A stretch of 64,000 bases of DNA from the NCBI GenBank assembly GCA_009733575.1, contig ML769650.1, positions 1 through 64,000 on the forward strand, read 5' to 3'. A model generated the notes under the pieces. The model ran no database searches. It saw nothing but the letters and a program-made list of their open reading frames with translations, and was not told where the DNA came from. This DNA is from Gymnopus androsaceus JB14 (taxonomy: Eukaryota; Basidiomycota; Agaricomycetes; Agaricales; Omphalotaceae). The position numbers were made by a program, and so were the translations under genes. Below, one piece after another: positions 1 to 10,481 of the stretch; the first letter of the stretch is position 1; each line of letters begins with the position of its first letter.

Positions 1-338
1 TTCCAATTTTCCGGTTACCAGTTGTCAGTGGTATTAAAATACACCTCCGAGAACTTGTCGGGGTTTATTTTAATACTGCTAATGAACCAGCTGAGCTCCA
101 GGGCACCGATTAATATCAGTTAGTTACGCATTAAACCAGCCCGAGACTTCTCGGGTCGTTATGCGTTAATCTCACAACAACGGGTGGAATGATAAATAAT
201 TGTGTTTTGGTTAGAGTAATTGTTAAATGTGAGAGTGAATAGGAAACAATACAAATAGAAGAAAGTAACCGGTATAAGTACAGAGGAATCTCGGTTGGGT
301 TGGTAAGTGTACCAGCTGTGGTCAGCATGGTCGTAACA
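1..338 (-). repeat. 3' LTR of the gypsy element (left end outside window)
   Basis: Read on the minus strand the LTR starts TGTTACGACC at 338. Positions 183-338 match the start of the 10,482-11,090 LTR, but a block of about 55 bp present there is missing here. The polypurine tract abuts at 339-351, which identifies this as a 3' LTR. The distal part (1-180) differs from the other LTR and holds two imperfect hairpins: ggtattaaaata paired with tattttaatact (about 30-85), and ttacgcattaa...cccgag paired with ctcggg...atgcgttaa (about 123-170). Confidence 0.75.
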
Positions 339-351
339 GTATCCCCCTCTT
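339..351 (-). promoter_or_regulatory. Polypurine tract next to 3' LTR
   Basis: On the minus strand the sequence AAGAGGGGGATAC ends directly at the TG start of the LTR. This is the position and composition of a plus-strand-synthesis primer in LTR retrotransposons. A 12-nt identical copy lies inside the RNase H coding region at 6,438-6,449. Confidence 0.75.
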
Positions 352-546
352 AGCCGGAGTCCTCAATGGCTAAGATGAGGTCCGAAATCTGACTTTGGAA
401 AAGATCAGAGTTCTTTTGATGGAATAGTGATTAGAATGAATCTCATTAAGATCTGCCTCATGGCTTTGATTGCCGTGATGGCTATAAAATCAGAACCATT
501 TTGTTGGACTTATAAAAATTTTCTTTCTTCCCTTCCATGGACCATC

Positions 547-1350
547 ATGTCTGACTCTAACCCAGCCACTGCTATCCCCGATGATGACATTGATATTGAT
601 GCTATGGAGGCTGCCCTTGCCGCTGCCAAAGATAGGAAGGAGAAGATTCAGTGTGTGAGAGAAGAAGCCGCCCGAATTGCTTGCAAGGAGGCCAAGCGAA
701 AAGCTGAAGAAGTGCATCTTGCAAAGGAAGAGGCTGAGAAGAAAGCCGAAGAAGCGCCTTTGGCCAAGGAGGAAGCCAAACAGAAGGAGGCTGAGAGGGG
801 GGAAGCCAAGTGGAAGGCTCGTGAAGATGAGGCTGAGGCGAAGGCCAGGGCCGAGGAAGAGGAAAGCGCAAGGTGTCGTCAGTCAGCTGAGAAGATTGCT
901 GATGATGTGATTGCCGAGATGCATGCAGCGGAGGAAAAGCTTATTGTGGAGCAGAAGGCAAAGGATAAAGTGGCAGATGCCGCTAAGGTGGCTGAAGGAA
1001 GCTGGTCGGGTGCTTGGGGAGGCAAGAAAAAAGTAAGTCTTTCTTTTGGCTTATTTTCCAAACCAAACTAACTTCAGTTTGCTCAAGTCCTCAAAAGAAA
1101 AAGGGGTCTTTCCTTGGTGAGTATTTTGGTTTTCTGTAATTTTTTCCTTTTGCTAACTTTTATCAAGGAGGTTGATGTCGGCAAGGCCTTCCCAACGAAG
1201 TGTGGGGAATGCATATGCTGGAAACACAAATCCTGCATCCAGTGGTCGACAAAGGGCACTACATGCGAAGGTTGTCACAATGCAAAGGTGAGGTGTTTGC
1301 ATGCCGACCAGTCACAGGGAGTTCCGAGCACCAGATGCTGCTAGTCTCAA
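547..1350 (+). pseudogene. Opposite-strand coiled-coil/zinc-knuckle ORF of the gypsy element, 5' part
   Basis: Exon 1 (ATG at 547, ending 1032) encodes an acidic start (DDDIDIDAMEAAL) and then about 120 residues of Ala/Glu/Lys-rich helix, a predicted coiled coil. A 135-bp intron follows (GT at 1033, branch-like tgctaac at 1151, AG before 1168). Exon 2 carries a Cys-rich module, CGEC...C then CEGC...C (CX2C, a third Cys, about 9 residues, CX2CX6C), which looks like a double zinc knuckle. The ORF lies between pol and the 3' LTR and runs against the element. The 3-kb TIR element interrupts it just after the Cys module. It may be an accessory or captured gene; its function is unknown. An in-frame upstream ATG at 427 exists, but I prefer 547 because the acidic/coiled-coil part starts there. 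Confidence 0.65.
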
Positions 1351-1352
1351 GC

Positions 1353-4300
1353 TAAATATCCTGATAAGTACCAGGGAACGTTTTGCAATTTGACCCAATA
1401 AAATTAAAGAAAAAAAAAAAATTTGCCCCAGGAGACTATTTGCCAAAGATTCTGATAGGGGGTGGATCAGCCTCGGATGATGCTGCCATTTGATCAGCAA
1501 AGCGGCAAGCTGGCTTCCTCCATTTTCTCCCTTCCTAGGGCGCTTATTTCCTTGTTTTGCTAAATATTTGACATAATTAATACTGCTTTCAAAAGTGGCG
1601 GGATCTGTGCGCATGCCTGCCCACCAGCAACCATATCATTGGGCGCTTATGGGCGCTTATTTCCCGAAAAAAGTCGGTCATTGGGCTGCATAAATCTTCA
1701 AAAAAATCATAAAAAATGTTGAAAACATTCAGAAATGCATTGATGCATACTGGCACTCAATTTACATATGGTACAGGATCTTTTGCAAAATATCTTGATC
1801 ACACTATACTGGGGGGCATGTACCCAGCCTCTGGCACTTACTTTCCCACGAAAAAAAAACCAAAAAAATAGGTTACTGGGCTTGATAAATCATGCAAAAA
1901 ACATGAAAAACCTCGAAAATATTCAGGGGTGCATTGATGCACACCAGTGCTTAATTCAAACATGGTACAGGATCTGCTGTAAAAGATTTTGATCATGCTA
2001 TATTGGGGGGCCATACCTGGCCTCTGGCACTTATTTTCCCATCAAAAACAACAACAAAAAACAGTTACTAGCTTTAGGCTTGATAAATCATGAAAGAATC
2101 ATGAAAAATCTCGAAAATATTTGGGGGTGCATTGGTGCACAGCAATCATTAGTTTACATATAGTACAGGATCTTTTGCAAAAGATCTTGATCATACTATA
2201 TTGAGGGCACATACCTGAAGTCCCACAGTATATCCTGGGTGAAGTTTGATTGTCAGATTATAGATTTGCATTTAGATGATTATTTTGTAAATTTCTCATT
2301 CACAAATATGGATACATTCATGAATACTTTAGTAAAAAAGAACTGGATATAGCTAATATGATGTACTAAGGAGAGAGCAGTTGAGCATATGTAAAGAACC
2401 ATATAACATGTGGCCCACTGAATATTGAGATCTTCCAATGTTAGTGCTACTTCTGGGGTGAAATAGGGTATCTCAAACATCGCCTTCACATTTAGTTTTC
2501 TTTTACTTCGCCTGCTGCACACTGTTTTATGGTTCACATTAAAGCATACAGTTGTACCTATAACTGTACAATCATGATATGACTACAGCCAATATCTATA
2601 TGGTGACAGTTTATAATAATGGCAAGCAGCCCTGCTGGAGGTTGGCATTCAGATGATGATTCACACAAATGGAAATTCACTATACAAATCTCGAATCTGG
2701 ATATAGTACTATATTCATGAATATTCACAAACATTACTCATCTCTAGAGTACTTCGAGCTAGTAACTCAATATTACTAGTAACTGACACTAATAACTTGG
2801 AGTTACTAGTTTACTTACTAGTAATTTGTACAGGTAACTTGGAGCTACTAGGACTAACAATATTAGTTACTACTGGTAAAGTAAGTAAGCATTAGTAGCT
2901 TCAAGCTACTACTTCTTGGCACTACAACTATGGTAGTACTCATAACTGAGTTATATCAGTATTCATAGCCTGGGTACTACTATGCCACCAAGTTATGACA
3001 CCTTACTGATTCAGAGTCATAACTAACTCAGTGGTAGTAGTAATGAGTTATAAGTACTGTTATACTAGTACTAAGCTTGGAGCTACTACAGCAGTATACC
3101 TAATTAATACTTTACTACTAATAGTAACTACTAACTCTGAGTTAGTAGCACAGCGATGCTAGTTATACTAATTGCTAGTAGGTCAGTATTTGGTACTAGA
3201 TAGTTGATTTACTGTTACCAATTACTACTACTATACAATGTTGATTGATACACCATACCTTTTGACTGTGATCCTCATAACAAATTTTGAATTGATCACT
3301 GCATAGTATTGCATGACCCAAGTAAAACTTTCCACTCAGGGTCCCAAGATTGCTATTTTAGGACACTTTGGGGGAGTTGGTATCAAACAGATTTGCTTCA
3401 AGTTTTTTTATCACTGTAGATCCTCTGTGACTCAATCAAAATTGGTATAGTACTTCCTTACAAGTGCTAATAATCAGGGATCCACATTGTAACCCATAAG
3501 ATATGGCTCATGATTGCATAACCATACTGTAGATGGTGTACAAAAGGATAATTTTAATGGCTATATGCATGCAGTTGTTGTACAAGTACCCTATACAGTG
3601 AGAATTTGTGCTAGTGCAACCCCATCCTCTGAATATTTTGTGTATTTTTCATGATTATTAATTTATCAAGCCCAGTAACCAGTTTATTTTATTTTACATT
3701 CAAGGGAAAATAAGTGCCAGAGGGGGGTATGTGCCTCCCAATATAGTATGATCACAATCCTTTGCAAAAGATCCTATACCATATGTAAATTAAGTACTGG
3801 TGTGCATCAATGTACCCCTGAATAGTTTCAATATTTATCATGATTTATCAAGTCCAGTAACCTATGTTTCTGTTTTTTTCACAGGAAAATAAGTGCCAGA
3901 TGCGAGGTATGTGCCCCTCAATATAATGTGATCAAGATATTTTGCAAAAGATGCTGTACCATATTTAAATTGAGTGCCAGTATGCATCAATGTATCCCTG
4001 AATATTTTTGACATTTTTTATGATTTTTTGAAGATTTATGCAGCCCAATGACCGACTTTTTTTGGGAAATAAGTGCCCAATGATATGGTTGCCGGTGGGC
4101 GGGCATGCACACAGATCCCGCCACTTTTGAAAGCAGTATTAATTATGCCAAATATTTAGCAAAACAAGGAAATAAGCATCCTAGGAAGGGAGAAAACGGA
4201 GGCAGCCAGCTTGCCACTTTGCTGATCAAATGGCAGCATCATCCAAGGCTGATCCACCCCCCTATCAGAATCTTTGGCAAATAGTCTCCTGGGGCAAATT

Positions 4301-4373
4301 TTTTTTTTCTTTAATTTTATTGGGTCAAATTGCAAAACATTCCCTGACACTTATTGGGATATTTGGCAAAGGC
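1353..4373. mobile_element. 3.0-kb non-autonomous element with long TIRs and subterminal repeats
   Basis: The first about 370 bp (from aaatatcctgataag near 1,354) reappears inverted at about 4,010-4,373. Inside each TIR are three imperfect repeats of about 180-198 bp, each carrying tgcattgatgcac and ggtacaggatcttttgcaa motifs: near 1,735, 1,929 and 2,127 on the left, and inverted near 3,612, 3,801 and 3,981 on the right. The core (about 2,750-3,240) is a dense run of TAGTAACT/AGTTACTAG words. No transposase-like ORF is present. I could not identify a clean target-site duplication, so the superfamily is unassigned. It splits the opposite-strand ORF of the gypsy element. Confidence 0.8.
2750..3240. 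repeat. Cryptic simple repeat rich in TAGTAACT words
   Basis: About 490 bp is dominated by variants of tactagtaactc, ggagctacta and gagttatac in both orientations. They form many short palindromes such as agttactagtaact. There is no coding content. This is the central segment of the long-TIR element. Confidence 0.7.
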
Positions 4374-4602
4374 TTAGCGGAATCAGCTGTTCCAAGGAAG
4401 AGAACAAAGAAGGATGGAGGTGAAGGGTTGGCCATGGGTTTGTTGACTGAGTTCGAGGACACCATCCTCAATTGGTTGGACTGGATTGAAGCCTGGTTCA
4501 ATCAGTTGGTTTGAATTTTGTGAAAGGGAAAAGGGAAGGTGAAGGAGGAGACCGAGGATGAGGAGGGGGAAGAAGAGGATGAGGATGAAGATATGGAGTA
4601 AG
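4374..4602 (+). pseudogene. 3' part of the split opposite-strand ORF
   Basis: This resumes directly right of the 3-kb TIR element. It reads PRKRTKK, then an aromatic stretch (LNWLDWIEAWFNQL), two in-frame TGA codons, then KGKGKVKEE and a long Glu/Asp tail ending at a TAA near 4,600. Basic patch followed by acidic tail is a sensible C-terminus for the coiled-coil/zinc protein starting at 547. Both internal TGA codons could be CGA before C-to-T change. The join with the left half is inferred from position and composition. Confidence 0.55.
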
Positions 4603-4875
4603 TGATTGGTTGACCAATTTGGCAGCCGGTAAACATAAAAATTTTAGACTTGTACATAATTGAAAAATATTCAGTTTGAGTTTAAATACAGCTGAGTGGG
4701 CCAAGTAAGAAAAATTTAAGTAGCATAAAAATAAAAGTCCTAAGTAGAAGGATTGCGGCTGGATACAACCAAGCGGTAGGAGACAATTGCTCAATTTGCT
4801 GTCATGGCAATTGTCCCCGAGACTGCTGGAGGTCTTGGTCTGGAAACAAAAAGAAAACTGGAGGAAAGGAAGCGT

Positions 4876-5960
4876 ACTAAGAATCAGCAGGGCTGGGTTT
4901 GTTCGGATACCGAGTATGGTAGGCCGGAAGTAATTCATCGGCTGACAGCTCATTGGCAGCTATCCATGAAAATTCTTCATCTGTTTCCTCATAGCCTCGC
5001 CACTGGATGTAATACTGAAGTGGGTCTTGTTTGTACCATCAGTCATACTTTGAGTCCAGTATCTTGGCAACTTCGAATTTGGTTTGACAGTTTCACCATC
5101 AACCTCTACCGGCGGTCGCGCTTGAACTCGGTTAGGGATGGAGCTGGGAATACTTGGTTCAAGTTGCAAGACGTGGAAGACCAGATGGATTTGGGATAGA
5201 TACTGAGGAAGCTGGAGCTTATAGGATAGGGAGCTGGGTCGACCAATGACCTTGAATGGTCCGAGATATTTCTCGGAAAACTTCTTCGTTGGCCTGGTAG
5301 ATTTGATGTGTTTCGCCAAAACAAAGATGTCGGAACCAATTGGAAACTTGGGATGTGGGATGCGAGACTTATTGGCTTGTTCTTTATGACAATCCTGTGT
5401 GTTTTTGATTTTGGTACAGAGGTAGGAGTGGAGCTCGTCGAGATTTACGGTGAAGTCGCGGGCTCAGTCGGAACAGATATCAATTTTGGGTCGAACAGTG
5501 ATATTCGGATGATAACCCTTATTGGCAAAGAATGGGGAAATACCAGTTGAGGTGTTCAGCACATTATTGTAGGCAAATTCGGCAAGTGGGAGGATCTTGT
5601 CCCAGTTGTCCTGTTGATAGGAAGTATAGATCTGAATATATTGCTCTAGCATCTGATTGACTCATTCGGTTTGACTGTTGCCTTCAGGGTGATAACCGGA
5701 AGTGAAATGTAACTTCATAGAGAGAGCTTGACCGAGAGCGCGGAAAAAGGCCAAGATGAATTCAGAACCTTGATCGGAGGTTACATGGCTCGGGACTCCA
5801 TGTTTAGAGAAGACATGTAAGACAAAGAGGATGGCAAGCTGCTTGGAGGTGATCAATGTATGACAAGGGATGAAGATACTTTGTTTTAAGGATCGGTCCA
5901 CAATGACCAGTATTGAATTATAACCATTAGAGTTTGGTAACTCTTCAATGGAATCCATGG
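4876..5960 (-). pseudogene. Integrase and chromodomain of the gypsy element
   Basis: Minus-strand frames show the integrase core: VDRSLKQSIFIPC, a Ser/Asp-rich SDQGSEF (second catalytic Asp region), and GYHPEGNSQTE carrying the catalytic Glu. Next come WDKILPLAEFAYNN and the C-terminal YLGPFKVI...YKLQLP segment. The following frame (about 5,090-4,876) resembles a chromodomain: FEVAKILDSKYD, QYYIQWRGYEETDEEFSW, then ELLPAYHTRYP before a TAG. TGA codons stand at 5,662-5,664 and 5,039-5,041 where the family has Arg, and there is a frameshift before the chromodomain. A chromodomain targets integration to marked chromatin in chromoviruses (established for the family). Confidence 0.85.
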
Positions 5961-6099
5961 AAATGGAATCCCATGGCTGAAGTGGAACTGGAAGTGGTTT
6001 GAGCAGACCATATGGTCAGTGTCGCCAAGACTTGTTACAACCGCAGGTTGTGCAGGAGCTTACATAGTTGCAAACAAAGTCTTGGACTTTTGGCCAGGT

Positions 6100-6960
6100 G
6101 TACTCTCGTCAAATGGACTTAAGTGTTCAGTTCTGACCAAAATGACTGGAGAGTGGGTGGTTGTGGAAATATCTGAGGACTTGAAGTCGGAGGTCTCCTT
6201 GATTAGGCACATAGATTTGGTTGTCCAGTTGTAGTAGACCATCAGAGCCGAGAGCCCAACAAGGTTTGGATGGATGAGCAGCGGAGAGTCGGATGGCATT
6301 ATGGAGTGTCTCAATATCCATGACGATTGATGCTCGGAGAGTCGGACCTTCGAGGAAGGTTGCTCGGAGTAATGTGGTTAGTTGTTCATTTGTGAAGATT
6401 GGTCGGAAGTTCTGTGGATTGAGTTGCACGTAGCCAATATCCCCCTCTTTTGGATAGACGTCCCGTCATCTAGTCATAGCATTGGGTTTGTCACCAAGCT
6501 TACTGGGACAGAAACAGATCACCATATTGAAGGTGTGGAGATATTCAGACCATTGGACCTGTTGTCAGGTCAATATCTTTGTAGTAGAAAAATACTCAAG
6601 ATTCTTGTGGCCGGTCACCACGTTGATCAGTTCACCGGAGCCTTCAAGGTAATGCCTCCAGGTCCGGAATGCCTCAAAAATGGCGAGGAGCTCTTTGTCG
6701 TGAGTGTTGTAGTTGAGCTCTGCCGCTTGGAGCATTCAGGATAAGAACGCGACCAGGTGAATTCGACCATCATTGAGTAGTATGGAAAGAATTGCCACAA
6801 CGGCGTAGTCGGAGGTGTGGTTTCTACAATAAGGGAGTGATTCGGTTCCCAATGTGCAAGGATTGGTGCATGTGTGAAAGCGTACTTCAAGTTGTCAAAT
6901 GCAGCTTGACAATCAGCCAACCATAACCAGTCGATACCCTTTCGGGTGAGCCAGTTTAGT
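6100..6960 (-). pseudogene. RNase H and pol linker of the gypsy element
   Basis: Fragments include the post-RT segment CQAAFDNLKYAFTHAPILAHW with the RNase H-like start HSLIVET, and WDVYPKEGD-type and TLHNAIRLSAAHP segments leading towards integrase. Several frame changes are visible. RNase H removes the RNA strand during reverse transcription. The reading is broken and the assignment rests on order and motif similarity between RT and integrase. Confidence 0.7.
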
Positions 6961-7800
6961 GGAAGGACAATTTCAGAATAATTATAAATAAAATAGCAAT
7001 AGAAATTAGCAAAACCAAGGAAGGATTGGATGTCCCTGACTTTCCGAGGAGTAGGCAGTCAGTTATTGCCTGTACCTTGTCGGTGGCCACAGTAAGACCA
7101 CCGGCGACATTATGTAACCGAGATATTTGACCATATTGACCGACCATTCACACTTCTTTGTGTTAGCAAAGAGTTTAATTCTTCCGGAGCCACTGGAGGA
7201 CTTCTTGAATGTGTTCCTCATGTTCCTCAGGGTTATCTGAGTAAATCAAGATATCGTTGAGATAGACAATGATGTTGACATCAATCATGTCCACTAGGAC
7301 CTCATTGATGAATCACTGCCATGCAGCTGGAGCGTTGGTGAGACCAAATGGCATGACATTCCATTCATAGGAACCCCATCAGGTGTGGAATGTTATCTTC
7401 CACTTGTCGCCCTTGTTGATTCAGATGAGATGGTAAGCATGTTTAAGGTCGATTTTGGTGTATATCCAGGCTTTTCATGAAGCATCCAAAAGGTCGGATA
7501 TGAGTGGTAGCGGATATCTGTCCTTTTTCATAATTCTGTTAAGACCTCGGAAGTCAACACAAAGCCAAAGGGAGCCATCTTTCTTTGGTGCAAAGAAGAC
7601 CGGTGCTCCATGAGGTGAATTTGATACAGAAATGAATCCGGTTTTGATATGCTCGTTGAGAAAATCTCGGAGAGCCTGCTGCTCGCAAGGAGAGAGTGGA
7701 ATGATACGACTGAGAGGCGGCAAACTACCTTCTTCTAGTTCAATCTTGAGATCATAAGGTCAGTGCTCTGAAAGCATGTTGGCTTGTACTTCGTCAAAAA
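6961..7800 (-). pseudogene. Reverse transcriptase of the gypsy element
   Basis: The ORF at 7,723-7,475 contains the gypsy RT opening: RIIPLSPCEQQAL, a GAPVFFAPKKDGS block and CVDFRGLNRIMKKDRYPLP. Further on come GDKWKITFHT, WGSYEWNVMPFGLTNAPAAWQ and VYLNDILIYSDN. The active-site box reads YLND instead of YLDD because the plus-strand base at 7,258 is T in a former CG. TGA stops at 7,313-7,315 and 7,379-7,381 replace conserved Arg codons. The enzyme is therefore dead twice over. Confidence 0.9.
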
Positions 7801-8242
7801 CGTCCGCGAAGTCTTAATATTGTGCCAGGATGTTGGTATGCAGTGGTGATGCAGTTGCTGCAGATTGTCCGGATACTTTAAGTGATACAGTGTGGATCAG
7901 AAATGGTTCGGAGCTCGTTTCTTTGAGGATGCAGGAGAATGCAGCAGCACATACAAAGGCAATGTTGATGTCTGGGTACTCAGTTTGGGCCGCATGTTGA
8001 TGGACCAAATGGTAGGTGTAGATGGGTTCAAAAGGAAAGCGCTCGGATAGAGGCTGAGGCTTTATGATACGAGCATGGTTGCCGCAAGGCGTACCGTACA
8101 TGGGCAAAACCATTGGGGTCAGAGGATCCAGAGGGATCTTGGACCAAGAATATTCTGAACGGTCAACACAACCGGTCAGAAAAGACATCTGTGGAATGGA
8201 AACAAGCTGCTCGGTATGTCGGAATGTTATAGTCTTTGACGC

Positions 8243-8525
8243 CTAGTCAATCAACGGATTGTAGCAGGTCAAGAAACTGAATCCTAAAACAGCTTTGCAT
8301 GATGAGTCCAAAGGAGTAACATAAAATGTTAAGGGAAAAAGCTTGCCAGATGGAAACCAGACATCAAGAGATGCTGTTTCCGAGATTGCACTAGGTGCAA
8401 GTGAACCATCAAACAACCGAAGGTTGATTGGAGTGATTTTTGTAGCCGGTATATCATTCAAGGAAACGTAAGAACTATCTAAGAAATTGTCTGTAGAACC
8501 GGAATCAAGAAGTGTAGAAAAACTA
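8243..8525 (-). pseudogene. Aspartic protease of the gypsy element
   Basis: The frame reads LLDSGSTDNFLDSSY, which holds the DSG catalytic signature of retropepsins, followed by a Gly-rich flap-like part and VLGFSFLTCYNPLIDW, the family's hydrophobic LG(F/Y)xWL-type end. It lies between the zinc-knuckle end of Gag and RT, as expected. It processes Gag-Pol in active elements. Here it is part of a broken polyprotein. Confidence 0.75.
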
Positions 8526-8700
8526 AATACAACCGCAGTTTCAGGCGATTTGTTTATGGCTGGAAACTCGGTAATGAGATTGAGACAGAAAAATCGATTG
8601 AGATTGGAAAGAGCAGATGCATTGAGAGTTACTTCCCCAGATTGAGTACAAACGTTGTCAACATGACTCCTGCTTTGTACTGGGGTACAGGAGCTGCGGA

Positions 8701-10432
8701 CTAATTTTCCGGAACCTCAGCTACCATCGGAAGTTCAGGCCCCTGGGTTACAGCAGCGCGACCGCATGGTTGAGAACCGCTGTTTGGTTTACGAACCATA
8801 CAATCATCCAACTTGTGCTTACCACCACAAAATATACACAAGTTAAACTTTCGGCACCTTTCCAGTTCCTCTGGCTTGAGTTTGCCATCAGGGCCGAGGT
8901 GTTTTGTGTGGGGTTTGGGTGGTGACAAACTGGAGGTACTAGACGAAGAACCAGAGGAATTACCAGAGCCACTATTACCTTTCCAGTTTTTGTTATTCTT
9001 CTTACCAGACTTTTGTTGACCAGACGATTGTGAAGACAAAGCCATGTTGGTTGATGTTGAAACTGAGACCATAGTAGAGGAGCCGGTGTTATTACCCTTC
9101 TTTCCGGAGGTAGAGCTCCTGTTAGAGTTCCAGGCACTTTCCCGTTTCTTCTCCTCTTTGCGGTGCCAGTACCAGTTATCAATTTGAAGAACCGTTTGTT
9201 GAAACACGGTTAAATCCCATGGGGTCGGCATGTGAACTAGTTTGTCCTTGATACAGCTGGCAAGGCCACGGTGATATGCCCACTTAAGAGCGGATATGTC
9301 CCAGTTGGTGGATGCTGCAAGGGTGTTGAACTGGATGTTATATTTCCAGACCGGTTCATTTTCCTTCATTTAGAGAAGACCAAGTCTCTCCTCGGCATCC
9401 CCTTGAGTGTCGTAAAGACCAATATTGTCTTGGAGTTCACTAATGAGGGCTGAGAAGGATTGTGTCCATGCGGGCATTGCATTAAGGTCTGGGTCTAGAA
9501 TGTTGGGTTTGAACCATTCCCAAGCTGCACCACCAAGATAGGAAAGTGTATAGCTGATTTTCCATTGTTTGGTGAAGTAATTTGGTCAATCAAGGAAAAC
9601 AAGCAATAAGGAAACAAGGAATGTTTTAAGTTTCTTGAGATCGGATCTGTCAAAGACATCTGGATCCTTGACCTTGTTTTTACTGGCATCGCCGCTATTC
9701 CCTTGCATGTTGCCAAGAACCTGACCGAGTATCCAAGGATCCTGTAAAGTTTTGGAACAATGCAAGGAGTTGTTGTGGAGTGGGTTCCGTAGGTATTGGT
9801 CCTGCAGCTCCTCCAGCAGGAGGGCCACCAGGAGGACCACCAGGACCGCCGGGACCACTGGGACCTCTAGGTCCACCAGGAGGACCAGGGGGAGGACCAG
9901 GAGAATGGTCTCCGGACGGGTCAGGTCTATTGGGATCCTCACCTCCACCGTCACCTTTATTGGGGTTTGGATTACCACCAGACTGTTCTGCAAACAGATC
10001 TTCATCTTCTCAACCACTTGCCCTAGATGATCTACGTGTCTGGGAGCAGCCTTGGGAGACTTGGGATTGAGAGCAACTAGCATCTCTAGAACTTGTTGGG
10101 ACGGCAGTAGCCCTTCGGTGAGTGCTGGCCGTCAGGAAAGTTGGGGATTGTGGAACTTCTTCCAGGTCCACTACTGTCAGTATAGCTGTTCAATCTCTGA
10201 CTGGTGTATGTACTGTAAATTCATTACCCTCATTGTCATAAAGGGTTTTAAAAATGAATTGTGTAGCTTCACTGTTGGTATCTGTTGTAATTGCAGGAGG
10301 GACCAGAGCAGCAGAACTAGGTCCAAAAGCTGTAATACATTGATAGGCAGTACCAAGTGCTGAAATAGATTCTGCATATGGAGCGAATGCAGATGTGTTC
10401 CTTGTGAACACATTTCGGCATTTTGGAGCCAT
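8701..10432 (-). pseudogene. Gag of the gypsy element
   Basis: Frames run from MAPKCRNVFTRNTSAF (ATG near 10,432) through a Pro/Gly-rich section (10.1-9.75 kb) to the ORF at 9,369-8,701. The latter has the capsid-like WKYNIQFNTLAASTNWDIS and YHRGLASCIKDKL segments, a Ser/Gly/Lys-rich linker and a zinc knuckle CIFCGGKHKLDDC (CX2CX3HX4C). Frames change at about 10.1, 9.7 and 9.4 kb. The role in active elements is particle assembly and RNA binding. Confidence 0.75.
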
Positions 10433-10481
10433 AGGAAATGGATCAAAAAAATGGTGTAATGAGATTTAAGTTTAAATATAC

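Noticed and set aside
9780..10070. Plus-strand collagen-like ORF rich in Gly and Pro
   Set aside because: It is antisense to the low-complexity part of Gag; composition explains the Gly-Pro pattern.
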